Below, in pieces: positions 18,602 through 26,966 of a stretch of 64,000 nucleotides of DNA; position 1 is the stretch's first letter, and every line of letters begins with the position of its first letter. The notes under the pieces were generated by a model. The model did not search any database. It worked only from the letters and a program-made list of their open reading frames with translations, and was not told the origin of the DNA. The position numbers and the translations under genes were made by a program. Origin of the DNA: DATEPR01 sp036273855 (GTDB lineage: Bacteria; Actinomycetota; Actinomycetes; Mycobacteriales; Pseudonocardiaceae); contig DASUGU010000150.1 of assembly GCA_036273855.1 (NCBI GenBank), positions 1 through 64,000 on the forward strand, written 5' to 3'.

Positions 18602-20321
18602 CGGCGGACTGCGGGCGACCCGGTGCCGCGGGCTCCTGCGGCCGGCCGAGTGGCTGTAGCGAGTTGACCGCGAACAGTTGGTGGAGCAGCTGAATCGCCA
18701 CCGAACCCTCGCCGACGGCGGACGCCACCCGTTTCACCGACCCGTGTCGCGCGTCGCCGGCCGCGAACACGCCCGGCATGCTGGTCTCGAGCAGCAGCGG
18801 ACTTCGCTCGGCCGGCCAGGTGCCGTGGTCGTCGAGGTCCGGTCCCGTCAGGACGAAACCCCGCGAGTCCCGCTCGATCTCGGGCGGTAGCCAGTCGGTG
18901 TGCGGGCGGGCCCCGATCATGACGAAGAGCCCGCCGGCGTCCACCGTCTCCTCGCGCCCGGTCGCGCGATCACGGAGCACGAGGTGTTCCAGCCACCCGT
19001 CGCCGCCACCGCCGACGATCTCGGTGCCCAGCCGGATCCGCAGTCGTGGCGTGGTCCGTGCCTCGCGCGTCAGGTATTGCGACATCCCGGCGTCCAGCGA
19101 ATCCGCCCGTACCACGAGCGTGACGCTGCGGGCGTATCGAGCCAGGTACAGCGCCGCCTGGCCGGCGGAGTTCCCGCCGCCGAGCACGTACACGTCACGG
19201 CCGGACATCGCAGGTGCCTCGGCGGCCGGACCGCCGTAGGACACGCCGGCACCATTGAGCTCCTCGAGCGCCGGGACGCCCAGCCGCTGATAGCTGGCAC
19301 CGGTCGCCAGTAGCACCGCACGGGTACGCACCCGAGCACCGTTGGACAGGCTGACGACGACCTCGTCGTCCTCGCGCCGGATACCGGTTGCGCGTGACAT
19401 GAACGCGAACTTGGCGCCGAACACCCACGCCTGGTCGTAGGCCTGCTGAGCCAGCCGGCGGCCGCTGACGCCGCGCGGGAAGCCGAGGTAGTTGCGGATC
19501 AGCGAACTGGACGTCGCCTGGCCCCCGAGGCCGCCTTCGTCGACGACCAGGGTGCTGAACCCTTCCGACGCGCCATACATGGCCGCCGACAGGCCCGCCG
19601 GCCCGGCGCCGACGATCACGAGGTCGAACCGCATGCGCTCCGGGTTGACCGGTGCGCCCGACGCGAGCGCGATCTCGGCGTCGGTGGGATCTTTCAGGAC
19701 GGTTCCGTCGGGGAAGACGACGATCGGCAGCTTCACCGCGTTTCCTGCCGCGGCGATACGGGCGCGTCCCTCGGCGGAGTCGGCCAGGTGGAACGAGTGC
19801 GGGATGGCGCACCGGCCCAGGATCTGCCGCAACTCGTAGGCCCGGCCCGACCATGACTCGCCGACGACATAGATCGTGTACGGCGAGGCCCGCTGCGACT
19901 CCGCCCACTCGAGGAGCAAGCTGGAGATGACCTGATGGAACATCTCGTCCGGTGACGTCGACGGCCGGAGCGCGTAGTGGTCGATCCGACCATGGGCGAT
20001 CGAGTCGAAGATCGCCTCGCCGGTCGCCCGGTCGCCCCAGGCGCCCCAGCCGATCAGCAGTCCTCGTTTCGCGTGTGGATGGACGCGGCGGACCTGATCC
20101 AGCAGTTCGCTGCCGGTCATCCCGGACAGCCACTGTCCTGACAGCACCAGCGCGACTTCCTCGCCGGCCGCGGCGAGATCGTCGAGGCAGGCGAGCGCGT
20201 CGTGCGGCGATCGCAGACACAGCACCCGGTAGTGGTGTGCGTAGCGCTCGCGCAATTCCCGCTCGACGTCCCGCAGTACACCCGCATCGTCGTCGACGGC
20301 CAGCAGCACGGCGCCGGACAT
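18573..20321 (-). CDS. Pseudo-receiver fused to thioredoxin reductase-like FAD oxidoreductase
   Basis: 582 residues from ATG 20321. Residues 1-125 form a response-regulator receiver fold (VLLAVDDDAGVLRDVERELR), but the phosphoacceptor position in LVLSGQWLSGMTG is Gly instead of Asp, so it cannot be phosphorylated conventionally. Residues about 150-225 are glutaredoxin/thioredoxin-like without a CxxC (VVGESWSGRAYELRQILGRC). From about 235 there is a thioredoxin-reductase-like flavoprotein (DLVIVGAGPAGLSAAMYGAS, VYVLGGGNSAGQAALYLA, PGVFAAGDARHGSVKRVA) lacking the redox CxxC pair. It probably is an NAD(P)H/FAD-dependent oxidoreductase with an unknown acceptor. Confidence 0.85.
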   Translation of the reverse strand: MSGAVLLAVDDDAGVLRDVERELRERYAHHYRVLCLRSPHDALACLDDLAAAGEEVALVLSGQWLSGMTGSELLDQVRRVHPHAKRGLLIGWGAWGDRATGEAIFDSIAHGRIDHYALRPSTSPDEMFHQVISSLLLEWAESQRASPYTIYVVGESWSGRAYELRQILGRCAIPHSFHLADSAEGRARIAAAGNAVKLPIVVFPDGTVLKDPTDAEIALASGAPVNPERMRFDLVIVGAGPAGLSAAMYGASEGFSTLVVDEGGLGGQATSSSLIRNYLGFPRGVSGRRLAQQAYDQAWVFGAKFAFMSRATGIRREDDEVVVSLSNGARVRTRAVLLATGASYQRLGVPALEELNGAGVSYGGPAAEAPAMSGRDVYVLGGGNSAGQAALYLARYARSVTLVVRADSLDAGMSQYLTREARTTPRLRIRLGTEIVGGGGDGWLEHLVLRDRATGREETVDAGGLFVMIGARPHTDWLPPEIERDSRGFVLTGPDLDDHGTWPAERSPLLLETSMPGVFAAGDARHGSVKRVASAVGEGSVAIQLLHQLFAVNSLQPLGRPQEPAAPGRPQSAVSSPGRFRP

Positions 20322-20391
20322 CACCCGAGGGTAGTGCGCCGTCCGCCGCACCGCAGACCGTGGACGCCGTGGCCGCCGATCGCCGGCCGGC

Positions 20392-20871
20392 TCAGCCCTG
20401 CTCGAACAGGGCGGCGTAGCGGGTCAGGTACAGCGGCCAACCCTGGTCGCCGTCCACGCCCTCGCCGACCGACTGCCAGCCGGGACCGTGCCGGTCCAGG
20501 TGGCGGTGTTCCAGTTCCACCCGGGTCCGGTCGGGGCCCTCGGCGATGAACCGGACCTCCACCTCGCTGGTCAGCTCCGGATCTGCCTCGACCTGCCACT
20601 GTGGACCGATGTCCCAGCTGAACACCACGCGGTGAGGCGGTTCGAAGGCCAGCACACGCGCCCAGTGGCACTCGCTGCCGTCGGTGGCGCGGTCGTAGAT
20701 GTGGCCACCGACGCGCGGTTCGAACACCGTCTCGGCGATCGGCGCGCCGAGCAGGTTGTGTTCGGCCGGCTTAAAGTCACCGAATCGCGCGGTGAACGCC
20801 CGGAATGCCTGTTCGATCGCCGCGTGGACGACAACCTGCTTGTGGACCACCGTGGCATCGGCTCGGGTCAT
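20392..20871 (-). CDS. SRPBCC/AHSA1-family protein
   Basis: 159 residues of the Bet v 1-like START fold in the activator-of-Hsp90 subfamily: KQVVVHAAIEQAFRAFT at the N-terminus, VFEPRVGGHIYDR and VLAFEPPHRVVFSWDIGP centrally, and a final helix GWPLYLTRYAALFE. Such proteins bind hydrophobic ligands; no substrate can be assigned. The start ATG overlaps the stop of the ArsR-family regulator, a very common pairing in actinobacteria in which the regulator controls the pair. Confidence 0.85.
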   Translation of the reverse strand: MTRADATVVHKQVVVHAAIEQAFRAFTARFGDFKPAEHNLLGAPIAETVFEPRVGGHIYDRATDGSECHWARVLAFEPPHRVVFSWDIGPQWQVEADPELTSEVEVRFIAEGPDRTRVELEHRHLDRHGPGWQSVGEGVDGDQGWPLYLTRYAALFEQG

Positions 20872-21191
20872 GATTCCTCCTGCGTTGCTTGTTCGGCCAC
20901 GTCCACGTAGCTGCTCAGTGCCCGCTGCCAGTAGGTGTCGAGCTGGTCGCGCAGCGCGGCCACCGCCGTGGGGTTGAGCCGATAGATCCGTCGGGTGCCG
21001 GCTGCCTGCTCGCTGACCAGGCCGGCCTCCTTGAGGATCTTCAGGTGTTGGGAGACCGCGGATCGGGTCACCGGCAGTCCGGCGGCGAGCTGTCCCACCG
21101 GCAGCGGTCCCTCGGCGAGGCGCCCGACGATGGCGCGCCGGGTGCCGTCCGCCAGCGCGCTCCAGCCGTCTCCTGCTCGGTCAGTACTCAC
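20868..21191 (-). CDS. ArsR-family winged-helix repressor
   Basis: 107 residues: ALADGTRRAIVGRLAEGPLP, recognition helix TRSAVSQHLKILKEAGLV and wing GTRRIYRLNP. It contains no cysteine pair, so it is not a metal sensor of the usual type. It starts with GTG 21191, inside the palindrome CTAAC-C-GTTAG (21191-21201). Coupled to the SRPBCC gene by a 4-base overlap. Confidence 0.88.
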   Translation of the reverse strand: MSTDRAGDGWSALADGTRRAIVGRLAEGPLPVGQLAAGLPVTRSAVSQHLKILKEAGLVSEQAAGTRRIYRLNPTAVAALRDQLDTYWQRALSSYVDVAEQATQEES

Positions 21192-21201
21192 TAACCGTTA
21201 G
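21191..21201. promoter_or_regulatory. 11-bp palindrome at the ArsR-family start (autoregulatory operator candidate)
   Basis: CTAAC-C-GTTAG, perfect 5-bp arms, overlapping the GTG start codon of the regulator at 20868-21191. Position suits autorepression. Confidence 0.45.
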
Positions 21202-21249
21202 CGTCCACTAATACAGTCGCTCGGTCAAGGCCCCTGTGTGTGCACGCCG

Positions 21250-21284
21250 CGGCGCCGCCCGAGCCTTCCGGCCGGACGGCGCCG
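21250..21284 (-). terminator. Stem-loop downstream of the chitinase gene
   Basis: The octamers CGGCGCCG at 21250-21257 and 21277-21284 can pair across a 19-base GC-rich loop, 15 bp past the chitinase stop. No clear T-run follows, as is common in actinomycetes, so this is a moderate-confidence intrinsic terminator. Confidence 0.4.
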
Positions 21285-21298
21285 TGGGGTGTGTGTCG

Positions 21299-22639
21299 TT
21301 ACGGGATGATCCAGGACTGGTTGGTGCCACCGGTGCAGGTCCAGATCTGCAGCGGGGTGCCGTCGGCGGAACTGGGGCCGGTGGCGTCCAGGCACTTGCC
21401 GGACGCGGGATTGACCAGTTGGTTGCTCGCCGTGTGCGTCCATTGCTGTGCACCGGTGCCGTTGCAGTCGAACAATTGCACCTTCGTCCCGTTGACCGTG
21501 CCGGCCGCGGTGACGTCCATGCACTTGCCCAGGGCGCGCAGCGTGCCGTCGGTGCCGACCGTCCACTGCTGGGCGCCGGTGCCGTTGCAGGTGAACAGCT
21601 GGATCTGGGTGCCGTTGGCGGTCGACGCGGCCGCGACGTCCACGCACTTGCCGGCCAGTCCGGTGATCTGCCCGGTCACGCCGGTGCCACCGGTCGCCCC
21701 GCCACCGATCTGGTCGAAGATCTTCGAGTACGCGTAGCCGATCGGCTTGTCGAACCCGTCAACCTCCCAGAAGGACAGTTCGGCAACGCCGTTGGTCTTC
21801 GCGAAGCTCTCCAACGTGCTCGCGTTGGCCTGGGTGAAGACCTCGTTGTCGTCGTTCTGCCCGGCGATCGGCGTGAGACCCATCATCCCGTAGGCGGCCG
21901 CCGTCGAGATGCCGTACAGCCCGGCCAACTGGCCTGCCGTGGCCTGGGCCGCGGACAGCGCGTCGTTGAGCGCGTTCTGACCGTTGCCGAAGTCCATCGT
22001 CATGATGTTGACGACGCTGACCTTCACGCCCTTGCTCTTGGCGTCGGAGAGCAGGTTCATCTCCGCGGCAGGCAGGCCGTCCGGCGCGACCGGCAGCGTG
22101 AAGTCGATCTGCACGCTCGGGTTCTGCGCCTGCAACGCGGCCAGGGCCTGGTCGCGGCGGGCCGTGGAGGCCGTGTCGGACAGGACGCCGCCCTCGATGT
22201 CGAAGTCGAGCCGGTTCACGCCATAGGTGTTCACGACGTTGGCGTACCCGGCGGTCAGGCTGCTGGTCGTGGTGCAGGTCTGGGCCAGTTCGCCGCCTGC
22301 CTCGCCGCCGAAGGAGATGGCCACGTTGCCACCAGCCGCCTGCAACGAGTGGATCTGGGTGGTGAACGCACCGACGGCGTCACCGCCGTCCTCCCATTCG
22401 GCCGTGCAGCCGGAGCGGGGTGTGAGGAACGCCAGCGTGTAGAACTTGACGCCGCTGGCGGACATGTCGGCAGCCAGGTCGCCGGCGTCGGCGTCGCTGA
22501 TCTGCAGGTAGGGCGCCGCGTAGTGGGCGGGGAACGCCGCACCTGCCGCGTTGGCGAACTGGGTGGTTCCGAGCAGCACGGCGGCCGCGGCCACCGGTAG
22601 GGCCGCCACCAGCAGCGCGCTGGTTCTCGTTATTCGCAT
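21299..22639 (-). CDS. Secreted GH18 chitinase with C-terminal ricin-type lectin domain
   Basis: 446 residues. A Sec signal peptide (MRITRTSALLVAALPVAAAA, cleavage probably near ANAAG) is followed by a GH18 barrel whose catalytic motif is intact: RLDFDIEGG contains the DxDxE core. From about residue 320 a beta-trefoil RICIN domain carries three QxW repeats (AQQWTV, AQQWTH, NQSWII). The enzyme is expected to hydrolyse chitin outside the cell and bind polysaccharide through the lectin. ATG 22639 has GGGAGAA 7 bases upstream; an upstream ATG at 22753 lacks a signal peptide in register and is rejected. Confidence 0.92.
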   Translation of the reverse strand: MRITRTSALLVAALPVAAAAVLLGTTQFANAAGAAFPAHYAAPYLQISDADAGDLAADMSASGVKFYTLAFLTPRSGCTAEWEDGGDAVGAFTTQIHSLQAAGGNVAISFGGEAGGELAQTCTTTSSLTAGYANVVNTYGVNRLDFDIEGGVLSDTASTARRDQALAALQAQNPSVQIDFTLPVAPDGLPAAEMNLLSDAKSKGVKVSVVNIMTMDFGNGQNALNDALSAAQATAGQLAGLYGISTAAAYGMMGLTPIAGQNDDNEVFTQANASTLESFAKTNGVAELSFWEVDGFDKPIGYAYSKIFDQIGGGATGGTGVTGQITGLAGKCVDVAAASTANGTQIQLFTCNGTGAQQWTVGTDGTLRALGKCMDVTAAGTVNGTKVQLFDCNGTGAQQWTHTASNQLVNPASGKCLDATGPSSADGTPLQIWTCTGGTNQSWIIP

Positions 22640-22673
22640 CGTCGTTCTCCCGTAAGAATTCGCGGCACCAGGA

Positions 22674-22693
22674 ATTAATCTACACGCCTTAAT
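22674..22693 (-). promoter_or_regulatory. AT-rich dyad in the chitinase promoter region
   Basis: ATTAA and TTAAT arms with a 10-bp spacer lie 35-54 bp before the chitinase start within an unusually AT-rich intergenic stretch. No DasR-like consensus was recognised. A promoter is likely here; the exact elements are uncertain. Confidence 0.3.
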
Positions 22694-22832
22694 ACTTGTC
22701 GTGAAGAAAGTTATACCGGGCATTCGGGACGGAAGCAACGGTCGGCCATCCACAATTGACCGGCATTAGTAGGACTGCGGACCAATTCCGGTCGTGGTCC
22801 GTGCGTCCACCGCCGCAGTGAGGTCGGCTACG

Positions 22833-22943
22833 CGATTCACCGCTGAACAGCGCGTCGACGACGGCATCCTCGAACGCGAATTCACCCTCGGCGACATCTC
22901 CGGCATTCTGTGGACACGTGGATCCGGACCGGCCCCGCTGAAC
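22833..22943 (+). pseudogene. Remnant N-terminus of an alpha/beta hydrolase
   Basis: The frame reads RFTAEQRVDDGILEREFTL then GDISGILWTRGSGPAPL, which matches the first beta strands of dienelactone-hydrolase-like proteins just before the oxyanion loop. It then breaks off and runs straight into the start region of the phosphotransferase at 22962. The remaining hydrolase (oxyanion loop, nucleophile) is absent. A deletion that joined the two genes is the simplest explanation. Confidence 0.55.
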
Positions 22944-22961
22944 CCGGTATGGTTGCTGCGC

Positions 22962-23885
22962 GTGAGCGAGATCGAGACCGAGATCACCGCGGGTCTGATC
23001 CGCGACCTGCTGCGCGAGCAGCATCCGGACCTGGCCGAGCTGCCGCTGCGCGCGGTGGAGGGCGGCTGGGGCAACCAGATGTGGCGCCTCGGGGACGAGT
23101 TGGCCGTGCGGATGCAGCGCATGGAGATCGCCCCCGATCGCCAGCTCAAGGAACGCCGGTGGCTGCCGCTGCTGGCCCCACGCCTGCCGCTGCCCATCCC
23201 CGTTCCGGTGCGCAGTGGTGCGCCCTGCGCGCGCTTCTCCAAGCTGTGGACGGTCATGACGTGGGTGCCGGGCCTGCCCGGCGACCACGGGTCGATCACC
23301 CGCGGCGAGCACGCGGCCGACACCCTGGCGGCGTTCCTGCGGGCGCTGCATGTGGCAGCGCCCGCCGACGCGCCGGCGGATTCGGGCCGCGGCGCGCACC
23401 CCCAGGACTGGACGGAGGGCTTCGACGAGTTCTTCGACTCCCTCGACGCGGACGCGATCGGCGCCGACGCCGCCGAGGTCCGGGCCGTCTGGGACGACGC
23501 CGTCGCGGCACCGGCATGGGAGGGTCCGCCGGTGTGGGTGCACGGCGACCTGCATCCGGCCAACGTCGTCGTCGCGGACGGGACGCTGGCCGGCGTTGTC
23601 GACTTCGGCGACCTGTGCGTCGGCGACCCGGCCTCGGACCTGGCGGCCGCCTGGGTGCTGCTGCCGGCGGGCGCTGCCGCTCCCTTCTTCGCCGCGTACG
23701 CGGAGGTTGACGCGGCGACGATCCGGCGCGCCCGCGGGCTGGCCGCGCTCAAGAGCCTGTTCCTGATGCTGATGGGCCAGAACGGGGACCGCGGCCTACC
23801 CGGCGGCAAACCGGCGTGGGGTCCGGCGGGACGGGCGGCGCTCGACCGGGTCCTGAGCGACCGGGTCCGGCATTCTGCCGGCTAG
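22962..23885 (+). CDS. Aminoglycoside phosphotransferase (APH)-family kinase
   Basis: 307 residues from GTG 22962. The kinase-like fold is complete: substrate/ATP region EGGWGNQMWRLGDELAVRM, catalytic loop VWVHGDLHPANVVV with the catalytic Asp, and metal-binding VVDFGDLCVGDPASDLA. It phosphorylates a small-molecule hydroxyl; resistance to an antibiotic is possible but not shown. The frame extends 56 codons upstream to 22794, but that segment is a hydrolase remnant, so GTG 22962 (VSEIETEITAGLIRDLL) is preferred. Confidence 0.85.
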   Translation: MSEIETEITAGLIRDLLREQHPDLAELPLRAVEGGWGNQMWRLGDELAVRMQRMEIAPDRQLKERRWLPLLAPRLPLPIPVPVRSGAPCARFSKLWTVMTWVPGLPGDHGSITRGEHAADTLAAFLRALHVAAPADAPADSGRGAHPQDWTEGFDEFFDSLDADAIGADAAEVRAVWDDAVAAPAWEGPPVWVHGDLHPANVVVADGTLAGVVDFGDLCVGDPASDLAAAWVLLPAGAAAPFFAAYAEVDAATIRRARGLAALKSLFLMLMGQNGDRGLPGGKPAWGPAGRAALDRVLSDRVRHSAG

Positions 23886-23935
23886 CCTGTCTGGTGCGGA
23901 CCTGACGCGGCCGATGACGGCGTGGGGAGGGCTCC

Positions 23936-25231
23936 ATGGCGACCGACGTCGTGGTGATCGGTGCTGGCGTGATGGGCGGGTCCATCGCCCTGGAACTGGC
24001 GCGTGCCGGTTGGGACGTCGTCGTCGTGGACAAGGCGGGTGCGGCAGGTCACGGGTCCACCAGCGCGTCCAGTGCCATCATCCGGTTCAACTTCTCCACC
24101 TACGCCGGTGTCGCGGCGGCATGGGAGGCGTATCACGGCTGGTGCGCCTGGCAGGACCACCTCGGCTGCGACGTCGGACCGCTGGCCCGGTTCCACCGGA
24201 CCGGGCTGGCCATGCTGGACGTGGCCATCCTTCCCCGGTCGAAGTACGTGCCGCTGTTCGGCGAGGTCGGTGTGCCGTTCGAGGAATGGGACAGCGCCGA
24301 GCTGCGGGCACGTGTCCCGGGTATCGACGCCGGTCGGTACTGGCCGCCGAAGCGGATCGACGATGACGCCTTCTGGGCCGATGCGGTTGGTTCGCTCGGC
24401 GCGGTCTATACCCCGGACGCCGGCTTCGTGGCCGATCCCCAGCTGGCCGCACAGAACCTCGCGGTCGCGGCGGCCCGGCACGGCGCCGAGTTCCGGTTCC
24501 ATGCCACGGTCGCCGACATCCGGTCGGCCGCCGGCCGAGTGGTGGAGGTGGTGCTGGCCGACGGCACCCGGATTCCGTGCCGGGTGGTGGTCAACGCGGC
24601 CGGGCCGTGGTCCGGGCGGATCAACGCGCTGGCCGGGGTGGGCGCGGACTTCACCATCGGCACGCGTCCACTGCGCCAGGAGGTGGCGCACGTCCCGGCG
24701 CCGCCGGGGTACCAGCAGGACGGTCCCGGCATCATCCTCGGTGACCTCGATCTCGGCACCTACGTGCGAGGTGAGCTGGGCGGCGGCGTGCTCATCGGCG
24801 GCACCGAGCCGGAGTGCGACCCGCTGGACTGGGTGGACGACCCGGACGGCGCGGGCCCGAATCCCACACTCGCCGTGTTCGAGGCACACGTGACCCGTGC
24901 CGCCCGCCGCCTGCGTGATCTCACCGTGCCCAACCGGGCCAGTGGTGTCGTCGGCGTGTACGACGTCGCCGACGACTGGACGCCGATCTACGACCGCACC
25001 GGACTGGACGGCTTCTACGTTGCGATCGGTACCAGCGGCAACCAGTTCAAGAACGCGCCCGTCGTGGGGAGGTTCCTCGCCGCGATCATCGAGCGCACCG
25101 AGAACGGCACGGACCACGACGAGCATCCGGTCCGGTTCACCGGCGAGCACACCGGTCTCACCATCGACCTCGCGGCGTTCTCCCGCAGGCGGCCGCGCAA
25201 CGCCAGCAATTCCGGCACCGTCATGGGCTGA
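23936..25231 (+). CDS. DAO-family FAD-dependent amine/amino-acid oxidase or dehydrogenase
   Basis: 431 residues. The N-terminal Rossmann motif VVVIGAGVMGGSIALELARA binds FAD; GHGSTSASSAIIRFNFST matches the covalent/FAD pyrophosphate region of sarcosine-oxidase-like enzymes, and the C-terminal GFYVAIGTSGNQFKNAPVVG closes the flavin site. The substrate is probably a secondary amine or N-methyl amino acid. The ATG is preceded by GGGGAGGG. It lies 50 bp after the phosphotransferase on the same strand and is convergent with the regulator at 25252. Confidence 0.85.
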   Translation: MATDVVVIGAGVMGGSIALELARAGWDVVVVDKAGAAGHGSTSASSAIIRFNFSTYAGVAAAWEAYHGWCAWQDHLGCDVGPLARFHRTGLAMLDVAILPRSKYVPLFGEVGVPFEEWDSAELRARVPGIDAGRYWPPKRIDDDAFWADAVGSLGAVYTPDAGFVADPQLAAQNLAVAAARHGAEFRFHATVADIRSAAGRVVEVVLADGTRIPCRVVVNAAGPWSGRINALAGVGADFTIGTRPLRQEVAHVPAPPGYQQDGPGIILGDLDLGTYVRGELGGGVLIGGTEPECDPLDWVDDPDGAGPNPTLAVFEAHVTRAARRLRDLTVPNRASGVVGVYDVADDWTPIYDRTGLDGFYVAIGTSGNQFKNAPVVGRFLAAIIERTENGTDHDEHPVRFTGEHTGLTIDLAAFSRRRPRNASNSGTVMG

Positions 25232-25251
25232 GCGCCGCCTGCCCGACCCGT

Positions 25252-25572
25252 TCAGTCCGTTGCCGGATCTGGTGGTGCCGGTTCGAGGAGTAGGCGTAGG
25301 GCCGCTGTGTAGTTCTCGAAGGCGGCTCGGCCCGCGTGGGTCAGGTGTACCGATGTGCGGGAGCCGGTGTCGGCCTGGGCTTTTTCGGTGGCTACGTAGC
25401 CCGCGTCGTCGAGCTTGCGTAGGTGGGTGATCAGGTTGCCCGGGGTCAGGTCGAGCAGGTTCTGCAGCCTGGTGAACGACAGACTGGTGCCCGCCGGGAG
25501 TGTGGACAGCGTGGCGACGATGCGCAGCCTCGTGGGCGCATGGATCACCGGGTCGAGTTCCGCCTGGCTCAC
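25252..25572 (-). CDS. Winged-helix (HTH_34/MarR-like) transcriptional regulator
   Basis: 106 residues from GTG 25572: IHAPTRLRIVATLSTLPAGT, SFTRLQNLLDLTPGNLITHL and wing SRTSVHLTHAGRAAF. This is the short winged-helix family usually encoded beside its membrane-protein target. It is the last gene of a three-gene operon, with GTGA overlap to the upstream membrane protein. The twin palindromes at 26795-26849 are its likely operators. Confidence 0.86.
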   Translation of the reverse strand: MSQAELDPVIHAPTRLRIVATLSTLPAGTSLSFTRLQNLLDLTPGNLITHLRKLDDAGYVATEKAQADTGSRTSVHLTHAGRAAFENYTAALRLLLEPAPPDPATD

Positions 25573-26198
25573 GCAGGCTCCCGGTGGCCGCGCCACGACA
25601 GGTAGCCGGCCATCAGCAGGAATCCGCCGCCGCCCGCTGCCGCCGCGACCAGCAGCACTCCGACCGGTCCGGTGAACACCGCCACCGCGGTGACCAGCGC
25701 CAGCCAGAGGCCCATGACGAACATCGGCCAGTCCAGCCAGATTCCCGCGCCTGCCAGATAAAGCAGGCTGGTGACCAGCAGCGGGCCCGCCGTGCCGGCC
25801 ACGCCGAGCACGTCCTCGCCGGCGCCGGCCACGGACAGCGCCGCGTTGATCGCGAACCAGGCCGCGAAACCGATCAGCCAGGAGAACCCGAAGATCCGGC
25901 CCTGCGCCTCCGCCTGCCCGCTGATGCCCCTGGACGCCTGGATCACGCTGGCCATCGTCGCCGCGATCGCCAGCACGATCAGCACGCCGAACAGGATGGC
26001 GGGCCCGGCCGACGGTCCACTGTAGTGGGACTGGCCGCGGACCGACAGCCACATCGCGCCGAGTCCGACCAGCCAGGCGACGCCCCAACTGGCGTAGACC
26101 AGCGGCGCCCGGAAGGTCAGCGAGCGGCGTGCGGTGCGGGTGGCCTGTTGGATCAACTCGGCGGCGGCGCGCGGGTCGAGGTCGTCGGGCTCCGTCAT
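25569..26198 (-). CDS. Multi-pass membrane protein (regulator-linked)
   Basis: 209 residues with an N-terminal cytoplasmic helix (AAAELIQQATRTARRSLTFR) and about five or six transmembrane segments, e.g. VYASWGVAWLVGLGAMWLSV and AILFGVLIVLAIAATMASVI. No transporter motif is recognised. It overlaps the downstream regulator and follows the next membrane gene by 2 bp, so the three are one operon. Function unknown. Confidence 0.75.
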   Translation of the reverse strand: MTEPDDLDPRAAAELIQQATRTARRSLTFRAPLVYASWGVAWLVGLGAMWLSVRGQSHYSGPSAGPAILFGVLIVLAIAATMASVIQASRGISGQAEAQGRIFGFSWLIGFAAWFAINAALSVAGAGEDVLGVAGTAGPLLVTSLLYLAGAGIWLDWPMFVMGLWLALVTAVAVFTGPVGVLLVAAAAGGGGFLLMAGYLSWRGHREPA

Positions 26199-26200
26199 GG

Positions 26201-26782
26201 TCAGCCCGTCCGCCGCATCGACTGGTACAGCGCCACCGCGCCGACCACCAGCATGATCACCAGGCCGCCCGTGCCTGCCACCGCCGCGGGTGCCGCGTGG
26301 CCGGTCGCGCCGAGCACGGCGGCGGCCACCGCCACGACCGGCAGCAGAACACCGGCGACGGTCAGCCCTTGGACGCGGAACAACCTGCCCAGCGGGACGA
26401 AGTGCACGCCGACCACGAACAGGATCCACGCGGCCAGGTACTCCGGGTGTCCCGCCAGGTCGAGAGCCGCGACGCCGAGCACGATCAGCGCGACCTCGAC
26501 GGCGACCGCGCGGTAGTAGATGCGCCGCCCGCCGGCCTCCCGCATCACGGACCCGCCCTCACGGCGCCGGAACGTCCGGACGCCGGCCACGCCCGCCAGT
26601 AGCAGGCCGAGCAGGGAACCGATGGTCAGCGGCAGGGACCAGCTCGCGGGCGAGCCGTCGTGGGCCCAACCGCCCCAGGCGGCGCCGGCGAAGCCGAGCA
26701 CGAGTGCGGTCGCGGCCGCATCCTTGCTGGTCGGGCCGGGTGCCGGCACGGCTTGGTCGGTGGGTGTGAGTAGCTCGGTCAT
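26201..26782 (-). CDS. Multi-pass membrane protein, first gene of the winged-helix operon
   Basis: 193 residues from ATG 26782 (MTELLTPTDQAVPAPGPTSK), with about six hydrophobic segments after a short polar N-terminus. The region RREGGSVMREAGGRRIYYRA is a cytoplasmic loop and HPEYLAAWILFVVGVHFVPL one membrane segment. Family not recognised. Its promoter carries two near-identical 17-bp palindromes. Confidence 0.72.
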   Translation of the reverse strand: MTELLTPTDQAVPAPGPTSKDAAATALVLGFAGAAWGGWAHDGSPASWSLPLTIGSLLGLLLAGVAGVRTFRRREGGSVMREAGGRRIYYRAVAVEVALIVLGVAALDLAGHPEYLAAWILFVVGVHFVPLGRLFRVQGLTVAGVLLPVVAVAAAVLGATGHAAPAAVAGTGGLVIMLVVGAVALYQSMRRTG

Positions 26783-26794
26783 GATCCGCCCCCT

Positions 26795-26811
26795 ACTTTG
26801 TGCTGCAAAGT
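26795..26811. promoter_or_regulatory. Operator O2 of the membrane-protein/regulator operon
   Basis: ACTTTG-TGCTG-CAAAGT, perfect 6-bp arms. It lies 12 bp before ATG 26782, over the ribosome-binding/transcription-start region. It differs from O1 (26833-26849) at a single base. Confidence 0.7.
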
Positions 26812-26832
26812 ACCGTTGCCGCACGGTAACCA

Positions 26833-26849
26833 ACTTTGCGCTGCAAAGT
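26833..26849. promoter_or_regulatory. Operator O1 of the membrane-protein/regulator operon, overlapping the -35
   Basis: ACTTTG-CGCTG-CAAAGT, perfect arms, centre 38 bp from that of O2. On the minus strand it overlaps a TTGACT -35 element (26847-26852). Two identical half-site pairs suggest cooperative repression by the winged-helix protein encoded at the operon end. Confidence 0.7.
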
Positions 26850-26966
26850 CAACCGACGGCCGATGCGCTCGGGATGTCACGGCGTTGCGCGACGCCCTCG
26901 TAGTTGCCGGCGACGCGCTGGCAGGTCTCCTCGATCACCGTCGCCCCGGCCGGCCGCCGGTCCGAA

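Noticed and set aside
22794..22961. Extended start of the phosphotransferase at 22794
   Set aside because: The extra codons match an unrelated hydrolase N-terminus, not the kinase family.
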